Below, in pieces: positions 57,863 through 64,000 of a stretch of DNA of 64,000 nt. Under the pieces are notes generated by a model, which was not told the origin of the DNA, ran no database searches, and worked only from the letters and a program-made list of their open reading frames with translations. Position numbers and translations under genes: made by a program. Position 1 is the stretch's first letter. Each line of letters opens with the position of its first letter. The stretch comes from Megamerina dolium (Eukaryota > Arthropoda > Insecta > Diptera > Megamerinidae): NCBI GenBank assembly GCA_963854835.1, contig OY978527.1:39065040-39129039 (forward strand). Reading direction: 5' to 3'.

Positions 57863-58589
57863 CCAAACTCTTCAACTCAAGAATTAAATAATTTAACTAT
57901 GAAATGAACTCTGTGTTCTTCTCTCAAATCGATGCACTATGGGTTAAATTACAATTTTTTTTTTTGAGACAAAATCTTAAAACCTTACAAGTAAATATTA
58001 TGAACCACACTCATGGTCATTATTTTATTAAATTTAAGAAGAGATGTTGCAAAGAGAGAGGAATCTATAGTATTTGAGTTATATGACTCGGAACATTATT
58101 GTTTATAATTCTCATGATAATTCGACGCCACTATCAAATCCATAACTTAGTATTAACTTCATTTTCAATATAAAATCATTGTGTTTCTTCATAAGATTTT
58201 CTATGAACTCAGTCTGCAACGCAAAAATTCATTCTACAGTGTGTTTCAACAAGTTTTTCAAAGACACTTCCGCATGTTTTTCGAAAACTATTATAACGTC
58301 AGGTCTACATTTACCTTTTTCTTGCAACAGCATCATCGTTGTATGAAGGATCTATATTGCTATTTCTCATTTTATATTCCTTTCTCATATTTACTTATAG
58401 CTGTCTCATAAAAGCATTTAGTGAACATGCCAAGCCTTCATTTATAGAAAAGCAAATAATAGATTTTCTTTAGAAAATACTCTTTTTTTTTTATATCAGT
58501 GGCACGGCTTACACTTGTTTTGGAATCTTAGATAAGTCAGCATTTCCACTTTTTTTCACTTAAATGCTAGTTCTTCTCATTATTATTAT
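57863..58589. other. noncoding DNA
   Basis: No recognised feature. The frame at 58181-58411 lacks motifs. Confidence 0.55.
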
Positions 58590-58940
58590 TATCGTTGGGG
58601 GGATGTTGCACCGCAACCTCTAAGATCTATTGTGCCTCCTTCGCGGAGCTAGAGTGTGTCTGTTAGACCAGTTCCCTCGATTAATTTTTAATTAAGTTGG
58701 TCGTACTTCACAGAGTCTAAGCTCATCCTTGGGTATGATGAAATCTCCCAGATATTTCCTTCTCTTTTGCATCAGTGCCGAACAAGTATCTATCACTTGT
58801 TGTGCGATCTCGTTCTCTTCCCTGCAGAACCTGCAGAGAGCATCAAAAAAAAATTCCCAGTTTTGTTAGATGATAATTCAGTCTACAGTGCCCTGTTAAT
58901 AATCTCGTAATGATTCGCAAGTTTTCTTCTCATACTCCGA
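58590..58940 (-). pseudogene. LINE C-terminal fragment
   Basis: The minus strand reads LRIITRLLTGHCRLNYHLTK, then CRFCREENEIAQQVIDTCSA and a short remainder to a stop. It is the same GH plus zinc-knuckle segment as at 39366, from a different copy or family, with a frameshift at an A-run near 58850. Confidence 0.75.
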
Positions 58941-60850
58941 GGACTTTTTTTTTTATTAAAAAGCACCCATGAACGAAAGCCCTTTGGATCTGATGATGTT
59001 TTTATGCCTTATAGTTTCGCCTCTTAACCAGTTTTCGAATCTAGTCTTAAAACTTTTTCAACTCTTTGTACTTTTAACTACTTTGAATTGATATTTTTGG
59101 AAATATTCTTAGAATTTTTATTCAAAAGCCCTTTGTAACTATCCAAAGTATACGGGTCTCCCATATTTTCAAGTAAATGGTTAAAAAGAAAGCGTTCCCA
59201 TGCTTTTTTTGCGTGCCATACTTTAAATAAGATATCATTTTTAACATGGTTTCGTGTCTACAAAAAATAAGAAATGGCTCAATACCTGCACATATCTGCA
59301 AATGAAATTATTGAACTTGTTTGTGTTGGGAATCGATATACCTAACTGCTTAACCTATTGGTTTTATGTAATGCATTTTAGTAGAAATTATTTTGATTCA
59401 CTATAACAATTGAGTTTCATATATTTTTCTTTCTTCAATTAACTTGTTTAAGGAATTAAATTTTTTTTCAATTCTTTAGCAATTCGAATAAAATATTTAT
59501 TACTAATCTTTTTACTTACTATTGACTTGTGAAATTTAATATGGAATAACTGCTTTTATTTGAGCACAAAATCTCACAGCTTAAAAAAGATTTTTAATAA
59601 TTTACTAGACCACTTTAAGATTTTCCATTACAAATCGAATATAATTTATGATTTGTCATGCCTCATGCGGCTATTTTATCAAACCACTAAGAGGGTTGCC
59701 ATATTAAATACTTTAATATGAGGGTTTTGGCCACAAAATGGGGTCATTTTACCCATAGTGCGATGGTGAAGTTCTTCTTCCCCCATCCGATTCTATTTAT
59801 TCACTACCTATACAAAAACTCTGTAACGTTTGAAACATACATACATATATTAGTATGCGAATGCTTGAATTTACATTAGACTTGCCTAAAAATATATTTC
59901 ATAGTGCATTGTTTTTCTGCAAGTTTTTCTTTAAGAAAATCGCAAATATAATTTCATTTTAAGTTTCAAAATATGGAACATTTTTTTAGGAAATAAGAGA
60001 ACTTTAAATCTTAAACTACTGAAACTAGTTAGAGAGATTAAATGCAATATCTTTCAAAAAAAGGAATTCATCTTATAGCTTGAGATAGTATATTCTGAAA
60101 ATTTGAACATATCTAATGTATATACTGTATACATTCATACATATGAGTATATGGTATGTATAAGTATCCAAGTAAATAACTGCGGTTTTCAAGTCGGACA
60201 TTCAATTTCACTTACACTATGTGGGCATATAGGACAGGTACAAATCTAGATAGATATGTATGTACATTAACAAGTCTACAAACAACTATTTACATATGTA
60301 ATTTCGAGTACAGGTATCCTATATGTGAGCATTGCAATAAATATATTCCCTTAGTTATACGGGCATACATATGTGCATGCATAATGGACTCCACTAATGA
60401 CCATTTATAAATATTTTCGAGAGTTGCTTTTTATTATCTTTCTCTCTCTTTTTTTAGTAAATTTATTTGAATTATAGTTTTTTTTTTTTTTGCTATTTTG
60501 CGTTGGTGTATATCTCTAAATCTGTCCTTATTATTCGTATTTTCATATACATTTTACTAATTATATTAAATTAGTGAATACCAGTACTTACCATTTTTAG
60601 TATAATATTAGGTGACCCTATTCGACAAAAAAAAAACATGCCCTGTGAGAAAAGTAGAGATGAGCTTGAATTTGCCATGCAATTGTTCTCGATCGAGAGT
60701 TATTTAAATACTAAACGCTTTAAGTAAATATCATTTTATTTCGGATGCTTTGTAGAAGATCTGAATCATAATTTTTTCTATTGTATATGGCCCATTATGT
60801 TGCTTAGCCAGCGTGTATGACATCACTGATTACATAGTGTAACACACCCC
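58941..60850. other. AT-rich noncoding DNA
   Basis: No gene or element recognised across about 1.9 kb. Confidence 0.55.
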
Positions 60851-61040
60851 CTCGGGGGTGAACCAAACGTATCTTCAATCAAAAGAGAGCGTGACTTGTT
60901 CATCAAATGAACCACGCGAAACCAGAACGAGGTCTGTTAGATGATATGAGCCCTACGGTTGATACTTCTAAGGGCCAACCACAAGTGTTACGGGCACTGC
61001 GACAAACGAGATCTTTTGTATCCAAAAACCAAACTTATCT
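60851..61040 (-). mobile_element. LINE 3'-UTR fragment
   Basis: Closely similar to 34420-34550: both contain ACCACGCGAAACCA, CTGTTAGA, GGGCCAACCACAAG and ACTGCGAC. In the first location this segment follows a LINE ORF on the minus strand, so this is a short 5'-truncated copy of the same LINE. Confidence 0.8.
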
Positions 61041-61272
61041 TAAACTTAAACTTATCTTAAACGACAGTATTTCCCCTCTGTAAAAAGATCTCAATTCAAT
61101 TTTGTTCTACTGCGTCACATTTTTTTTACAGTGATTTAAAGTGTAGCTTTATCGATCAGAAGTAGAATCATAGAATTTGAAAAATCATATATAAAATTAC
61201 ATTTGGGATAGTTCTTGTCTACGGAGTCCTATATTAAAATTTTCCGAGGATTATTTTCTCTGAACATTTTAA

Positions 61273-61380
61273 CCTCCTAGCTAACACCCATGTGGGTCAT
61301 TTTGGACCTTATTTCCAAAAATCCCTGGCATATATAAAAAAAAAGCGAAAAATTACCCATACGGTTGGGTAGCTAAAGGG
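61273..61380. mobile_element. 108-bp piggyBac-like MITE
   Basis: TTAA sits on both sides (61269-61272, 61381-61384). The ends CCTCCTAGCTA / CCCTTTAGCTA (reverse complement) continue as an imperfect inverted repeat for about 35 bp (CCCATGTGGGTCATTTT against CCGTATGGGTAATTTT). TTAA duplications and C-rich termini are typical of piggyBac-type elements. It has no coding capacity. Confidence 0.75.
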
Positions 61381-61699
61381 TTAAAATGTTTGTTACTGAA
61401 GTCAAATACTATCGTTTATTTTAAACCGCTGCAAGAAATCTTAATTTTTTGAATTAATACTCGCCCATGTAATTCACAAAATAAATAGATCAGTCCTCAG
61501 AAAGTCAACACACTGTTGTCACTCAGTTACTAATGCCATATATTTTTATTAAATACTTATATTGTAATTAATAACAATTATTAAAATGTGCTAAAAAAAA
61601 AAAAAGAAATCTATGTGATAACAAGAAGAAAACTTCAAAGACAAGCAAGTGCAAACACAAAATAAGAATTTTTTTTTTTACAAAAATTTTTCAAATATA

Positions 61700-62667
61700 A
61701 TGCGTAATTATCCTTCAATTCCAAATGTATTTCGTGTCGGCTCAACGTTTAGTGTAAATAATGTTGAAACAACTGATGCACCATCTTCCACAACAGCCGC
61801 AACGGCGACTGTATCATCAGGCGTTCAACAGCAACAACAACCACCTCAGTGTAAACAAAATAAACTACAACAACAAAATTCATTACCCAACAATACAGTG
61901 ACTGCAACATCATTAATTACAACGCCAGCTACAACAAGAAGAGCGCGTAATGCAAATAACCTGAATTGTAGTGTTGAGAGTAATGGTAGTGATGATGGTA
62001 CGTTGACCAACAATCACAAGAGCAATACCAGTAACAACAACAACAACAACAACAACAACATGCATAATAATCATCAATCGCATCGACTTACAACAACTGC
62101 TTCGATTGAATGCAACTATCCAAATGGTGGCACTTCAATGTATCGCAATCAACAGCCACAACCACAGCAGCAACATTCACCATATGCAACATTACCACGT
62201 ACCATATCCACATATGCAGCTACAGCTGATGGTAATGGTGATGGCAGTACCCAAAAAAAGAATGGCAATGAAATAAACAGTGTTCACCATCCGATTGCCG
62301 GTGTTATAAATACAATATCCGGTAGTATACCGGCAACTGGATTCTCAAATGCGCGTACAATGAATGGTCGTGCCACATCCGTAGGCAGTGATTTAAATGT
62401 TGTTAATTTAAGTAATTCATGTAGTGAATTGAATAAATTAAATAATAGGAATGGTAATGCAAAACACCACCAACAACAACAACAACAACAACAACAACTA
62501 GAGTACAACTATGAACTCAATCGAGAAACGAATAATGTACGTAGTCCATATAATAACTATGCTCATCAGCGTTATGCAACACCATATAAAACACGTATCG
62601 ATAAACATAACAATAACAATGCTGCCGCTAATGGATATTTATGGATAGTAACACCTGTTGCTGCCAG
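61700..62667 (+). CDS. gene 2, first coding exon: low-complexity Asn/Gln-rich N-terminus
   Basis: The exon encodes 322 residues plus two bases. ATG 61700 is the first in-frame ATG after a TAA at 61619-61621, which supports it as initiator. A consensus donor CCAG|GTAAGT at 62668 ends the exon in phase 2. The protein starts MRNYPSIPNVFRVGSTFSVN, then has a Thr/Ala-rich part, QQQQQ, a nine-Asn run (about residue 110), a Gln/Pro-rich SPYATLPRT region, HHQQQQQQQQQ (about 255) and ends GYLWIVTPVAAR. No signal peptide, membrane segment or folded domain is visible, so the functional domains must lie downstream. Long disordered N-termini of this kind are common in fly regulatory and scaffold proteins. 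I do not recognise the gene. Confidence 0.82.
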
Positions 62668-63471
62668 GTAAGTTCAAACGGAAATAATTAAATATGGTAC
62701 ATATGGGAATATCAGCATAGCTATTGTACATACTCATGTACCACTGTAATTCACAGTTGAGCCAAGATCAGATTTAACATTTATAAATTATTATCTATAA
62801 ATTTATTTTATATATTCCATAATGAGGGTTTTGGCTAATGATCACAATGCCATTTAAATTTTGTATCTATTCTTGTTCATCCACCTTATATTCGAACTTT
62901 GAAGAGCCCTAATATTTCCTATAAAAAATCCAATGTTCAATTAATCCCTCATTTATGTCACTTCATATTATTTCCGAATATAAGACATACTTCGCAGCAT
63001 TTCTTAATGCATCAATTAAGTAGAAGAGAGAATGATGAGGGACTATGAGCGAATGATGATCGAATTCAAATTTATAATGAATGAAATCATAATGGAAGTA
63101 GGTGAAGAAGGTTTTGTAGATTATGTAGATTTTTTCTAAAAAACTGAAACTGTAATATATTTGTAGCAATCACTTCGCCATATGCAAACTACGTCTTGGC
63201 AGAGATTATAGAACGAGCTGAACTGTTTTGAACTATTTTTATTCCACAGTGATTTAGTTAAGACTTCGGCCGTTGTTGCCTTTTGTTATGTATTATTTAA
63301 ATTTTTTTTTGTTTTTGTCCACAGCACAGAAATCTGAAAATATAGGGTGACGACCCATCGTCTTTTGCTTCAGTGTATTTGATTCCACTTGCCGGCTGAT
63401 ATTATGAGAGGCAACAGTACTTATTCAGTTTTGTTTTGTCTCAATATTTTGGAATTTTCGTAGTTTTAATA
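62668..63471 (+). other. intron 1 of gene 2 (within coding region), start
   Basis: Begins GTAAGTTC. AT-rich, no recognised feature until the mariner at 63472. Confidence 0.7.
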
Positions 63472-64000
63472 TAGGTCTAGTAAAAATAAATTAACTATTT
63501 TTGCATTAAATTGAAGGTTTTATTTATCATAGTTAGAATGATATGATTTAGGTCACATACGCACCGTTTTGTTCGATAACTTTTTGCCATTTTGAAGGTA
63601 ATTTCATAATGACACTCTCATAGAAACCCTCGTCCCTATTGGTAAAAAACTGGGACAGTCGATTTTCACAAGCTTCTCTTAAGGCAAATTTTTCACCAGC
63701 AAAATCATTCGTCATAGACAGCAACAGGTAGTAATCACTTGGTGACAGGTCCGGACTATAAGGTGGATGCATATGAACCTCCTAACCGAAATCCCAGAGC
63801 TTCTGGCGAGTCACTATCGATGTGTGTGGCCTGACGTTGTCTTATTGGCCAAAGCTGGCCCCTTCTAGGTGATTGCTTCCTTCAAACGGTCCAATTGTTG
63901 ACAGTGCAGGTCCGAATTAAGAGTTTAGTCGTAGGGGAGCAGCTCATTGTAGATGATTCCCTGCCAATCCCACCAAACCTGGTTTGGCCACCGTTTCCGC
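63472..64000 (-). mobile_element. mariner, family M copy D (runs off the window)
   Basis: The left end TAGGTCTAGTAAAAATAAAT follows a TA. The minus frame 63772-63548 encodes YSPDLSPSDYYLLLSMTNDF to IEQNGAYVT and the stop, the C-terminal third with the third Asp. Further upstream sequence (63780-64000) matches copies A and C but is frameshifted, and the block with the second Asp is partly deleted near 63840. It lies in an intron of gene 2. Confidence 0.88.

Noticed and set aside
58181..58411. 76-codon + strand frame
   Set aside because: No motif, AT-rich composition, no splice or regulatory context.

Overview
The window is eukaryotic nuclear DNA from a higher fly. The evidence is very AT-rich sequence, GT-AG introns, many Tc1/mariner, RTE, Jockey and I/R1-like elements, and low-complexity poly-Q/N/S/G coding exons typical of Diptera. 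A tephritid-like fly is my guess, not a demonstration. No prokaryotic, organellar or CRISPR features are visible.

Host genes. Gene 1 lies on the + strand. A signal-peptide exon (ATG 16474) joins in phase to a six-cysteine exon (17339-17503). That exon ends in phase 1, and two distant terminal exons have acceptors of matching phase. One, at 20563-21356, is Ser/Asn/Pro-rich and ends in a hydrophobic membrane segment. The other, at 28403-29406, is Gly-rich with GGYNPxx repeats and has no terminal anchor. The sequence therefore supports one locus making a membrane-tethered 347-aa form and a secreted 417-aa form. The window opens with GTAAGT, a perfect donor, so intron 1 may begin at base 1. Gene 2, also on the + strand, is the first coding exon (61700-62667) of an unrecognised poly-N/poly-Q protein that continues beyond the window.

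Mobile DNA fills much of the rest. Intron 1 holds a Tc1 element (2167-3401), a mariner scrap, a degenerate RTE LINE (6811-8330), an intact 6.0-kb Ty3/gypsy retrotransposon (8734-14770, minus strand, identical 283-bp LTRs, SAP-like N-terminus in Gag, tRNA-Pro-type primer site) and a tRNA-headed SINE (15753-16125). Intron 2 holds one copy of a mariner family that has four copies in the window (18052, 40178, 47959, 63472), each damaged differently. A 17-bp minisatellite of about 31 units lies between the two terminal exons.

From 29.4 to 61.6 kb is a transposon graveyard: an irritans-type mariner, an internally deleted Tc1, several MITEs, and remnants of many LINEs. It has clear nesting: a TTA-flanked MITE and a SINE inside one LINE, an RTE tail inside a Jockey element, and a SINE inside a long-TIR mariner derivative. 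The SINE 3' tail (TAACC repeats) is shared with two LINE remnants, which suggests its mobilising partner.

Limits: splice models are read from phase and consensus only. Family names for TEs rest on recognised motifs, not searches. Gene identities for both host loci are unknown.
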